Below, piece by piece: positions 30,435-37,833 of a stretch of DNA of 64,000 bases. The notes under the pieces were generated by a model that was not told where the DNA came from, made no database searches, and was given only the letters and a program-made list of their open reading frames with translations. Source of the DNA: Chloroflexota bacterium (GTDB taxonomy: Bacteria > Chloroflexota > Anaerolineae > Caldilineales > Caldilineaceae); contig DMDA01000101.1 in assembly GCA_003451595.1 (NCBI GenBank), forward strand, positions 69,754 to 133,753, given 5' to 3'. Both the position numbers and the translations under genes were made by a program. How positions within the stretch are numbered: position 1 is the stretch's first letter; every line of letters begins with the position of its first letter.

Positions 30435-31976
30435 ATGAACACATTCTTGCGCAAGAATCTGCTGCTGCTCCTCACATTGGCGGTGTTGGCCGGTTTTCTG
30501 GCGGCCGCAGGGCGCAACATGGAGACCTCTGACTTCGTCATTACGCTGCTGCGCGGCTTTTCTGTTGGTGCGCTCACCTTCCTGGTGGCGTCAGGCTTTT
30601 CGCTCATCTTTGGGCTGCTGGATGTGCTCAACCTGGCGCACGGCACCCTCTTCATGATCGGCGCCTACGCTGGCTGGACAGTCTATGTGCGCCCAGACAC
30701 CTTCATCGACCTGGTGACGCCGCTGGCGTTGCTGGTTAGCGGATTCACGCTGGCTGACGCGTGGCGCCACCTTGCCGTGCGTATCTCAATGACGGGGCGC
30801 GGGGTGGCGGCATGGATCGGCTTTGGCGTCGCCGCACTGCTGCTGGCCTACATCCTGCCGCGCTATCCGATCGCAATGTGGAATGTAGACGACTACGCAC
30901 AAAGCCCGGTCGCGTATTCGTTGGCGGCCAGTCAGGGACAGGTGACGCCGCCCCCCGCCGCCACCTTTACGGAAATCGCGCCCGGCGTGGCGGTGCTTGG
31001 CTTGCTCATCAGCAGCGCGTTCATCGCCTTTGGTCTGGCGTGGCTGCGCAGTGGAGGGCAGGCAGGGCGTCCGTTGACGTGGCGCAGCTTCACACGCGTG
31101 GCGATGGTGCTGCTCGTCGGTCTTGGCGCGCTGATCTTCAACGATGCGCTCACCGCCTGGCTCTTTGCGCTGAACTCGAACTGGCTCTTCGCCATCGCCG
31201 TGGCCGTGAGCGTGGCAACCGGCGTAGCACTGGGTGGGCTGATGGAGGTGACATTGATTCGCCCGCTCTATGTGCGCCCGATCTACCAGTTGATGCTAAC
31301 GCTAGGTCTGAGCGTGATCGGCACGGAGCTGGTGCGCGCCATCTGGGGTCGCCCTGAATTCACCATGCCCAAGCCTGAATTGTTCGCGGGCACGGGCGCA
31401 GGCTGTCCGGCGACAACCTTCGGCGACTGGCTCACCCATCATTGTTCAACGGTTATATTGTTTGAGGGACGCGTGCGCGTCTACAACGAGATTTTCATCC
31501 CGCTGGTAGGACTGGTCGTGCTCATCTCGATCTGGATTCTGCTCAAGCGCTCGCGGCTGGGGATGATCATTCGCGCCGGCGTGCAGGATCGACAGATGGT
31601 GGAAGCGCTGGGCATCAACGTGCGCCGCGTCTTCACACAGGTCTTTGCGTTGGGCGTCGGACTGGCAGCGCTGGGTGGCGTACTGGCCGCGCCGTCGATT
31701 GGCCTCTCCAATACGATGGGGGAGAGTTTCCTACTCAACGCGCTGATCGCCCTCGCTATCGGTGGGCTGACCAGCTATCCAGGCGCAGCGCTCGGCTCGT
31801 TGTTGGTGGGGTTGCTCCAGCAGTTCATCATCAAGTACGGTCAGATCGGCATTCCCATCCCCTTTACCGAGATTCTCTTCAAGCCGACGCCGCCGATCGT
31901 GCCGGCTTCGACGGTGCTGCTGATGGTGATCGTGTTGCTGATTATGCCCAACGGCCTACTAGGGAAGAAGGAGTAG
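30435..31976 (+). CDS. livH: Liv-type ABC transporter permease LivH, extended form
   Basis: 513 residues, much longer than the usual 290-310. The conserved parts are present at both ends: ASGFSLIFGLLDVLNLAHGTLFMIGAYAG in the first 90 residues, and RAGVQDRQMVEALGINVRRVF with LIALAIGGLTSYPGAALGSLLVGLLQQ near the C-terminus. The extra ~200 residues in between contain additional hydrophobic segments. Extended LivH proteins of this size are known in some lineages. Forms the channel with LivM, whose gene follows after three bases. Confidence 0.9.
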   Translation: MNTFLRKNLLLLLTLAVLAGFLAAAGRNMETSDFVITLLRGFSVGALTFLVASGFSLIFGLLDVLNLAHGTLFMIGAYAGWTVYVRPDTFIDLVTPLALLVSGFTLADAWRHLAVRISMTGRGVAAWIGFGVAALLLAYILPRYPIAMWNVDDYAQSPVAYSLAASQGQVTPPPAATFTEIAPGVAVLGLLISSAFIAFGLAWLRSGGQAGRPLTWRSFTRVAMVLLVGLGALIFNDALTAWLFALNSNWLFAIAVAVSVATGVALGGLMEVTLIRPLYVRPIYQLMLTLGLSVIGTELVRAIWGRPEFTMPKPELFAGTGAGCPATTFGDWLTHHCSTVILFEGRVRVYNEIFIPLVGLVVLISIWILLKRSRLGMIIRAGVQDRQMVEALGINVRRVFTQVFALGVGLAALGGVLAAPSIGLSNTMGESFLLNALIALAIGGLTSYPGAALGSLLVGLLQQFIIKYGQIGIPIPFTEILFKPTPPIVPASTVLLMVIVLLIMPNGLLGKKE

Positions 31977-31979
31977 ACG

Positions 31980-33053
31980 ATGACGGCGAACCTCTCACCT
32001 TCCCTGTGGCGCCGCTGGCGCGGGCTGTTGATCACGCTGGCGGCGGCGCTCCTGCTGCCCTTCGTCGTAGGGCTACTGGAGGGACAACCACCGACAGCGG
32101 TATTGGCGAACAGCGCAGGCGTCTCAAAGTTCGTGCAGGGATTGGCAATCGAGGTGTTTATTTTCGCCCTTTATGCGCTGAGCTACGACTTGATCTTTGG
32201 CATCACAGGACTGCTTTCCTTTGGTCATGCCATGTTTTTCGCAGTCGGCGCCTACCTCACCGGCGCACTGATCAAGAGTTTCGGGCTGCCGCTATGGCAG
32301 ACGTTGATCTGGGTGACGTTTGCCTCAGTGTTGCAGGCGCTGCTCTTTAGCGTCGTATTGCCACGCGTCAAGGGAATCACCTTTGCGCTGGTGACCCTGG
32401 GCATGGCCTCAGTCTTCCACCTTATGATCATGTCGCGCGAGTTAGGTGAATTCACCGGCGCGGATGTAGGATTGCAGGGGATGATCAAGCCTGACTTCCT
32501 CAACCCGGCGACCGAGCGCCTGCGTCTCTACTACGTGGCATTGGCGTTGTTGGTGACGATGTACTATCTCTTCAAGCGTTTCGTCGATTCACCCACGGGG
32601 CGCGTCTGCGTGGCAATCCGCGAGAACGAAGGGCGCGCGCTGATGCTGGGCTACAACACCTTCCGCTTCAAGCTGGCGGCGCTGCTGCTCTCATCCTTCG
32701 CTGCGGCGCTGGCGGGCGCGCTCTACGCTATCTATCAGCCGATCATCTCGCCGCACATCGCCTCGCTCGGCTTCACCGTGACGGCGCTGCTGATCATCTT
32801 GATCGGCGGCGTGGGCACGCTGCAGGGTGCGCTAGTCGGTGCACTGGTCTACCGCCTGCTCGACTTTGGCTTGCGCCGCTACATGGGCGAAAGCGCCAGC
32901 TTCGTCAACGGCCTCATCTATGTACTGATCGTGATCTTTCTACCCTACGGCATTGTGGGCACATGGCGGATGAAATCTTTGCAATTGCGCCAAGGCTGGG
33001 CGAAGATCGGCGACGCCATTCCATGGAAACCCAATGACGGCGCCGCTCGCTGA
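31980..33053 (+). CDS. livM: Liv-type ABC transporter permease LivM
   Basis: 357 residues with about ten hydrophobic segments and the LivM hallmarks YDLIFGITGLLSFGHAMFFAVGAYL, CVAIRENEGRALMLGYN and IIILIGGVGTLQGALVGALVY-like segments. It completes the importer with LivH. Its 3' end overlaps the start of the next gene by 20 bases. Confidence 0.94.
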   Translation: MTANLSPSLWRRWRGLLITLAAALLLPFVVGLLEGQPPTAVLANSAGVSKFVQGLAIEVFIFALYALSYDLIFGITGLLSFGHAMFFAVGAYLTGALIKSFGLPLWQTLIWVTFASVLQALLFSVVLPRVKGITFALVTLGMASVFHLMIMSRELGEFTGADVGLQGMIKPDFLNPATERLRLYYVALALLVTMYYLFKRFVDSPTGRVCVAIRENEGRALMLGYNTFRFKLAALLLSSFAAALAGALYAIYQPIISPHIASLGFTVTALLIILIGGVGTLQGALVGALVYRLLDFGLRRYMGESASFVNGLIYVLIVIFLPYGIVGTWRMKSLQLRQGWAKIGDAIPWKPNDGAAR

Positions 33054-33762
33054 GATCATCTATGTGCTGCTGGTGATAGGTGCAGGCGCGTTCATCCGGG
33101 CGGCAGTGGGCTTTGGCGACGCCCTGCTGGCCATGCCGCTGTTGGCGCTGGTGATCGGTTTACAGATCGCCACACCGCTGGTCGGCATTGTCAGCCTGTT
33201 GGTCACGATCGTGCTGCTCACTACGAGCTGGCGCAGCGTGAACCTGGCGGCAAGCTGGCGATTGATTGCAGCCTCTGCAGTGGGCGCGCCGGTGGGGTTG
33301 TGGGTCTTCATCCATGTCGATGAGTGGGTGATGCATGTGGTTTTAGGCGGGGTGCTGATCGGCTACGGCGCCTACAACCTGCTCCGTCCGGGGCTGCCGC
33401 CGCTGCACAGCGAAGGCTGGGCTTTTCCCTTTGGTTTTATAGCTGGCATCCTGGGCAGCGCCTACAACACGAGCGGCCCGCCGGTGATCATCTATGGCGC
33501 CATGCGTCGCTGGCCACCCGATGTCTTCCGGGCGACGCTCCAGGGTTTCTTTCTGGTCAACGGCATCATGATTGCTGCTGGTCACGCCCTGGCCGGCTTA
33601 TGGACGGAGCAAGTGCTGTGGCTGGCGATCTTCACGCTGCCGGCGCTGACGCTGGGGATGTTGGCGGGGATTGCAGCGCAACAGATGATTTCGCCGGCGG
33701 CGTTCAGCCGCGTGGTCTTCGTGCTTTTGATTCTCCTGGGGGGCGTCTTCCTGTTGCCGTGA
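33034..33762 (+). CDS. TauE/SafE-family sulfite exporter-like membrane protein
   Basis: 242 residues, with about eight hydrophobic segments. The family pattern GAFIRAAVGFGDALLAMPLLAL at the N-terminus and the second-half repeat FIAGILGSAYNTSGPPVIIYG are visible. TauE/SafE proteins export sulfite, sulfoacetate or other small organic anions. Overlap with livM implies co-expression, which hints that the imported substrate might be a sulfonate or another compound whose breakdown releases an anion; that is speculative. Confidence 0.85.
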   Translation: MTAPLAEIIYVLLVIGAGAFIRAAVGFGDALLAMPLLALVIGLQIATPLVGIVSLLVTIVLLTTSWRSVNLAASWRLIAASAVGAPVGLWVFIHVDEWVMHVVLGGVLIGYGAYNLLRPGLPPLHSEGWAFPFGFIAGILGSAYNTSGPPVIIYGAMRRWPPDVFRATLQGFFLVNGIMIAAGHALAGLWTEQVLWLAIFTLPALTLGMLAGIAAQQMISPAAFSRVVFVLLILLGGVFLLP

Positions 33763-33842
33763 GCAATAGTTCAGCCATTCCAATTGGTCGAACGATGGGA
33801 ATAACGGTCATAACAACTGCCGGAACGCCCCTTCTATGACAG

Positions 33843-34253
33843 TCATCCAGTCATCGCCGGAAGCAGGCCGAGCTGTTGCAGCAGCCCCAGTTCATCGGCG
33901 CGCGACCAGCCTTCGACGATCTTGCCGTTTTCCACCCGCAGCATGGTGATGCCGGTCTGCTCCATATGTTTGTGCGTGGCCGGCGCGCCCATGAACGCTC
34001 CCTGCTGCGTACCATGCGCCGTCCAGCGCGAGACAACCATATCACCCTCCGCCACCTGAGCGTCGATGGTGATATGCACATCGGGGAAGGCGACGCGCAC
34101 ATCGGCAATCTTCTGTTTCAAGACGGCGGGCGTCTCACCGGTGTACCGATTGATGAAGGTAGGCGCGTAGATCTCGTCGATCACCTCCAGCCGGCCCTCG
34201 TTCCAGGCCAATAGCTCACGACTGACCAGGTCATTGATCGTTTGTGTTGACAT
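33843..34253 (-). CDS. SnoaL-like (ester cyclase/NTF2-fold) protein
   Basis: 136 residues. The pattern [54 protein letters not shown] and [22 protein letters not shown] matches the SnoaL-like polyketide-cyclase-related group. Members have varied or unknown roles, often binding small hydrophobic ligands. Its ATG overlaps the stop of an upstream acetyltransferase remnant by one base (ATGA). Confidence 0.85.
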   Translation of the reverse strand: MSTQTINDLVSRELLAWNEGRLEVIDEIYAPTFINRYTGETPAVLKQKIADVRVAFPDVHITIDAQVAEGDMVVSRWTAHGTQQGAFMGAPATHKHMEQTGITMLRVENGKIVEGWSRADELGLLQQLGLLPAMTG

Positions 34254-34561
34254 CAGTTGCTCCTTGCTAGTAAATGGCTAGATATCTCGCCGCTGTTCGG
34301 CAACAGCGTCTCGTGTTTGGGTGGACCACCCATCGCCAGACCGATTACTGCGCCGGTTCCGTCTTCGGCGACGAAAATCTGCACCTGGGGATCATCGCTG
34401 TCGGCAATCTCCTGCAGCGAGCATCGCCAGTTGCGCTCCGACTCAGCGTAGGCTTCGTCCAGCGGCAACCGATAAAGCACTGCATCAGGAATCCGTCCAC
34501 GATAGGTTGCATACCCGGTGTCGATCAACCTGAAAACGATGGAACCGGCGAACGCCGGCAA
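34253..34561 (-). pseudogene. Truncated GNAT acetyltransferase remnant
   Basis: 102 residues with the N-terminal half of a GNAT fold: TGYATYRGRIPDAVL, a helix ending NWRCSLQEI, and FVAEDGTGAVIGLAMGGPP, then NSGEIS where the acetyl-CoA-binding YVLPxxQGxGxG loop should begin. Instead the frame continues for eight unrelated residues and stops at the SnoaL start codon. The N-terminus also lacks the usual first strand. The missing cofactor site means it should be inactive; a deletion fused it to the next gene. Confidence 0.65.
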
Positions 34562-34604
34562 CCTTGTGGCAAGTTATGTCATGAGAGAGCGAATGCACCT
34601 CTCA

Positions 34605-35423
34605 TCATGCGCGGATCGCCACCACTTCGAGATAATCGGACGAAAACTGGGTGGAGCCGTCGTCGGCGAGATTGTGCGCCGACCAAAGAGCGACCAGTTC
34701 GTTGCGCAGCCCCTGTTGTTTGTCGCTATCTAAAGCGGCAAAAGCACGATTCAGAGGGCCGTAAGTCTCACAGTAGAACTCGAAGACCTCCGCCGGCGGG
34801 AACGGATATGCATAATGGTAGAGGCGTTTGCTCAGGCGCAACTCAGCAATCCCGGCTTGAAAACGCTCCCGAACAGTCGCCTCGTCGCCCCAAAGCACCG
34901 GCGGTGGCATCAACGGCGAGGGTGGCGCATAGCGCGAGATAATCTTGAACACTTGACCGGTAAGACCCTGCGGCGTCCAGTTGCCCATAACAATGCGACC
35001 ACCTGGACGACAGACGCGCACCAGTTCAGCCGCCACACGTTCAGGGCGCGGGGCAAACATCGCGCCGATCAGGCTGACCACAATATCGAATGAGCCATCG
35101 GCGTAGGGCAATTCTTCGGCGTCGCCTTCATCAAAACGCACAGTTAACCGCTCCGCCTCGGCGCGGGCGCGCGCCTGAGCAATCCAATTGGGAGCGATGT
35201 CAATGCCGGTGACGTCGGCGCCAGCGCGCGCGGCGGGAATCGCAAGTTGCCCTGCCCCACAGGCCACGTCCAACAAACGCACCCCAGGTTGGATGGGGAT
35301 GCGCCCCAGAAATTCCAGTGCACTCGCTTGCAGATAATCGGCAAAGCGTCCGTAGTCCCCAGTGTTCCAAGCCGCTTTGAGTCGCGCCTTTAGAGCCGCC
35401 ATTTCAGGTGTGAGTTCACTCAT
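34605..35423 (-). CDS. Class I SAM-dependent methyltransferase
   Basis: 272 residues. Motif [18 protein letters not shown] (about residues 50-65), acidic motif [12 protein letters not shown], motif [30 protein letters not shown], and [14 protein letters not shown] show a UbiE/methyltransferase-11 fold. The C-terminal 110 residues form a substrate cap with many aromatic residues. The substrate is unknown, with no pathway genes adjacent. Confidence 0.9.
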   Translation of the reverse strand: MSELTPEMAALKARLKAAWNTGDYGRFADYLQASALEFLGRIPIQPGVRLLDVACGAGQLAIPAARAGADVTGIDIAPNWIAQARARAEAERLTVRFDEGDAEELPYADGSFDIVVSLIGAMFAPRPERVAAELVRVCRPGGRIVMGNWTPQGLTGQVFKIISRYAPPSPLMPPPVLWGDEATVRERFQAGIAELRLSKRLYHYAYPFPPAEVFEFYCETYGPLNRAFAALDSDKQQGLRNELVALWSAHNLADDGSTQFSSDYLEVVAIRA

Positions 35424-35497
35424 CTCCGCCTCCTTTGACTTCCTGCCGAGTGAATACTATATAGTGCATCTTGAGCAATTCCGACGCCGTCCTACCT

Positions 35498-35971
35498 TCA
35501 ACTATCCGCCAGCGGCGATGACTTTCGTGTGCCAACATCACTTGTCATGCTGGAGCGTAGGAGACTCGCCAGCTTGAGAAGCTGCTGGCTATCACGATCG
35601 TCAAGCTCCTGGTCGGCGCCCCGTCCGGTTTCTAGCAACTGTTTTATGGCTTCTTTGAGTTCGAAATATCTGGCGCGAGTGGGCTCTGACAAGTAGATGC
35701 CGCCTTCCTCGAAATACCATACGCGCATCGCGGTGGTAAGTTCTTCAAGGGTCGATAATGTGAGCGGCTTAGGGCGATCATAGCGGGCAGCGAGCTGCAG
35801 ATGATTCCACAGCTTCTTATAGACATCCAGACGGCGACTCCGCAAATCTCTGTCGTAGTCTGCTTCCAAATCCTTGCGAAACTTCAAGATCGCCGCCAGA
35901 TAAGTCCCTGCAATCCCAGACAGAACGCCAAACAGCCCGGTAATGATTGGTGGCAAGAGCGCCGACTCCAT
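35498..35971 (-). CDS. Small membrane-anchored protein of unknown function
   Basis: 157 residues from the ATG at 35971, with AAGGAG seven bases upstream. An N-terminal transmembrane helix ([25 protein letters not shown], about residues 5-29) is followed by a charged helical domain ([25 protein letters not shown]) rich in Arg, Leu and Glu. No known family was recognised. This layout, with one helix and a cytoplasmic helical tail, is common among small proteins of accessory regions. The 124 bp upstream contain no clear gene. Confidence 0.65.
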   Translation of the reverse strand: MESALLPPIITGLFGVLSGIAGTYLAAILKFRKDLEADYDRDLRSRRLDVYKKLWNHLQLAARYDRPKPLTLSTLEELTTAMRVWYFEEGGIYLSEPTRARYFELKEAIKQLLETGRGADQELDDRDSQQLLKLASLLRSSMTSDVGTRKSSPLADS

Positions 35972-36125
35972 TTTCTTCTCCTTTGCGATTTTTGCTTTCA
36001 ATGCTGTGCTTCCGTGTGCCCCATCGTTTCTCGATCAAACCCAGCGCCTGTGCTGCCAGGGTGAGCGTTTGCACGGCGTCCACGCTATGGCCCGGTAATA
36101 TTTGACTTTTATTTCCCTCGCCTGA

Positions 36126-37097
36126 CTAACGGCGCGGGCGGGGCGCTAGCGGGACTCCTTCCTCTGGCAATAGGATGGTCGTTCCACCCAGACTCCCACC
36201 GGAACCAGGTGGCTGAAGTGACGTTGGTTCTATACGGGGCGGCAACTCACGCAGGATGCCGATCCGCTCCACCTGTAGCCAGAAGACGTAATCCCCGTGC
36301 AAGATGTCAGCGTCTCGATATGAGAATTGGCGGACGCCGAGGCCATACCCTTCATTGCGCGCCAACATCTCTTCGGCGCGTGCTTGCGTCAGATCCAACA
36401 CCTGTGGGGTGAAAAGCAGCTCGCCTGTGGTCGCATCACGCGTCGTGCCAATAGGGCGCGTGCCGGCCTGTCCCAAAGGCTCGGTCAGGGTGGCTCCAGT
36501 CTGAATTCCCAACGAGACGGCGTCAAATACAGGAGCCGCCACCGGCCAGACGCCGCTGACAATCTCTTTGGCTTTGGCGCCGAATTTTTCGTCAGCCGCC
36601 ACCTGCCAGCGCAGCCAGCCGCTCATCGCATCCTCGCCGGGGTCGCGCTCCCAGATGGTGGGCGTGATAAACAGGATGTTTTCATGGGTGACCCGCCGTC
36701 CGATCCAGTAGGTGGTGTGGTCGCCTTCCCAATCACTCACCAAGTCGCCCTCCCAGATCAGCAGGGGCGGGACATCTTCTGGATTGGGAAATGGCTCTCT
36801 TCGCTCATACGGCCTGGGGCCAGGGAACTCGTCGCCGCTGGCAATGCCAAATTGGAGATTGCCAAAGATGTCACGGGCGCTGCCGAAGACGTAGCGACCA
36901 TCACCCGGCGCGCCGAGCGTTCTGGTGACGCGGCGGGCCGGCTCGCCAAGCAGATTTCCTGCACCGTCCAGATAGCGGTATTCAATTTGAAAAAAGAGTT
37001 CATCGCCAAAGCCATCCCGATTGAGCGCATCATCCCAGGTAGAGTTGTTGCAGCGAAAACCGTTGAGCGAAACGCGATAGTGACCTTGAATTCTCAT
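36126..37097 (-). CDS. Hypothetical protein, 323 residues
   Basis: No family recognised. The sequence is acidic, aromatic-rich and without signal peptide or membrane segments. It starts [25 protein letters not shown], a short beta-rich opening, then has a middle part with repeated Trp ([15 protein letters not shown] and [20 protein letters not shown]) and ends in a proline/glycine-rich basic tail (PRPRR). The codon use resembles that of its neighbours, so it is probably a real gene. It lies in a run of small leftward accessory genes. Confidence 0.6.
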   Translation of the reverse strand: MRIQGHYRVSLNGFRCNNSTWDDALNRDGFGDELFFQIEYRYLDGAGNLLGEPARRVTRTLGAPGDGRYVFGSARDIFGNLQFGIASGDEFPGPRPYERREPFPNPEDVPPLLIWEGDLVSDWEGDHTTYWIGRRVTHENILFITPTIWERDPGEDAMSGWLRWQVAADEKFGAKAKEIVSGVWPVAAPVFDAVSLGIQTGATLTEPLGQAGTRPIGTTRDATTGELLFTPQVLDLTQARAEEMLARNEGYGLGVRQFSYRDADILHGDYVFWLQVERIGILRELPPRIEPTSLQPPGSGGSLGGTTILLPEEGVPLAPRPRR

Positions 37098-37135
37098 GTT
37101 GTGCTCCCGATCACATCAGCTGGCAAGAGGTGCGT

Positions 37136-37519
37136 TTACGATTCGCGAAAGACCTGCCAACTCACGCAGCGCCACCGATCCTCTTGCTTCATAAAAATCT
37201 TCACATTGCGAAACGTTTTTTGGAGCAATGCGCCATCGTTGCCCTGTTCTTGCGTGGTCAACAGTGAGGTAATCACAGCGCAGTTTGCAAATATTTTCGG
37301 ATTGTCGGGTCCATCGTCCTCCGCCACGCGGCGTTCAAGAAAAGGATTAGGGCCGAAGAGCACGTCGTAGATCATCTCTTTTTTGCTCTGAACCGTTCCT
37401 GACGCGCGCTTGATCCTGAATTCATCGGCCAGAATCGCCTCAAGCGGCTCCTGTTCTCGCCGTTGCTCGGCTTCAAAGGTTGCGCGGTTCAATCGCCGCA
37501 CTTCATCGCTGTCGTTCAT
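37136..37519 (-). CDS. NTF2-like (DUF4440) protein
   Basis: 127 residues from the ATG at 37519 (AGGAA upstream), preferred over a longer in-frame start at 37561. The pattern EVRRLNRATFEAEQRREQEPLEAILADEFRIKRASG and IFMKQEDRWRCVSWQVFRES fits the DUF4440/SnoaL-like 3 group. Such proteins are small ligand-binding or enzyme folds of mixed function. The 314 bp between this start and 37834 hold the divergent regulator's control region and no further gene. Confidence 0.75.
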   Translation of the reverse strand: MNDSDEVRRLNRATFEAEQRREQEPLEAILADEFRIKRASGTVQSKKEMIYDVLFGPNPFLERRVAEDDGPDNPKIFANCAVITSLLTTQEQGNDGALLQKTFRNVKIFMKQEDRWRCVSWQVFRES

Positions 37520-37718
37520 GATTGGTTCCTGTTCTCTATTTGAGATACCAGAAATCTGCACCTGTTCTCATTTGTGATCAGCAGGCATTAAGAACAAGGA
37601 GGCCGACAACTTCGTGATTGGCAACATCGTTCGGCATCAACCGTAGGCGCGGATAGCACCCACACAAGTCCGGTTGTGCTCCTGCTGATAATGGAAAATT
37701 ACCACAAAGCGTCTTGCG

Positions 37719-37788
37719 TTTCTTGCCATTTCTTGCCAGAAAGTCAGAAAATGCTCGTTGCAATTTTGGCAAGAAAGTGATTTATAAT
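37719..37788 (+). promoter_or_regulatory. Promoter and three-copy operator of the XRE-STAND regulator
   Basis: TTTCTTGCCA occurs twice in direct tandem (37719-37728 and 37729-37738) and once inverted as TGGCAAGAAA (37767-37776). A consensus -10 TATAAT lies at 37783-37788, and a candidate -35 TTGCAA at 37758-37763 with a 19-bp spacer that contains the inverted copy. The arrangement is that of an autoregulatory operator for the XRE protein encoded downstream. Confidence 0.75.
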
Positions 37789-37833
37789 GGTGTATCGCTT
37801 GCGGGGCGTTCACTGGTGATTAAGGAGCGATGC

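Noticed and set aside
35817..36083. Small leftward ORF (88 codons) upstream of and overlapping the membrane-anchored protein gene
   Set aside because: Its second half overlaps the better supported gene at 35498-35971 in another frame, it has no ribosome-binding site and shows no motif.
37562..37718. Possible small gene in the gap before the XRE-STAND regulator
   Set aside because: Only a 64-codon leftward frame without ribosome-binding site or motif; the gap is better explained as control region.
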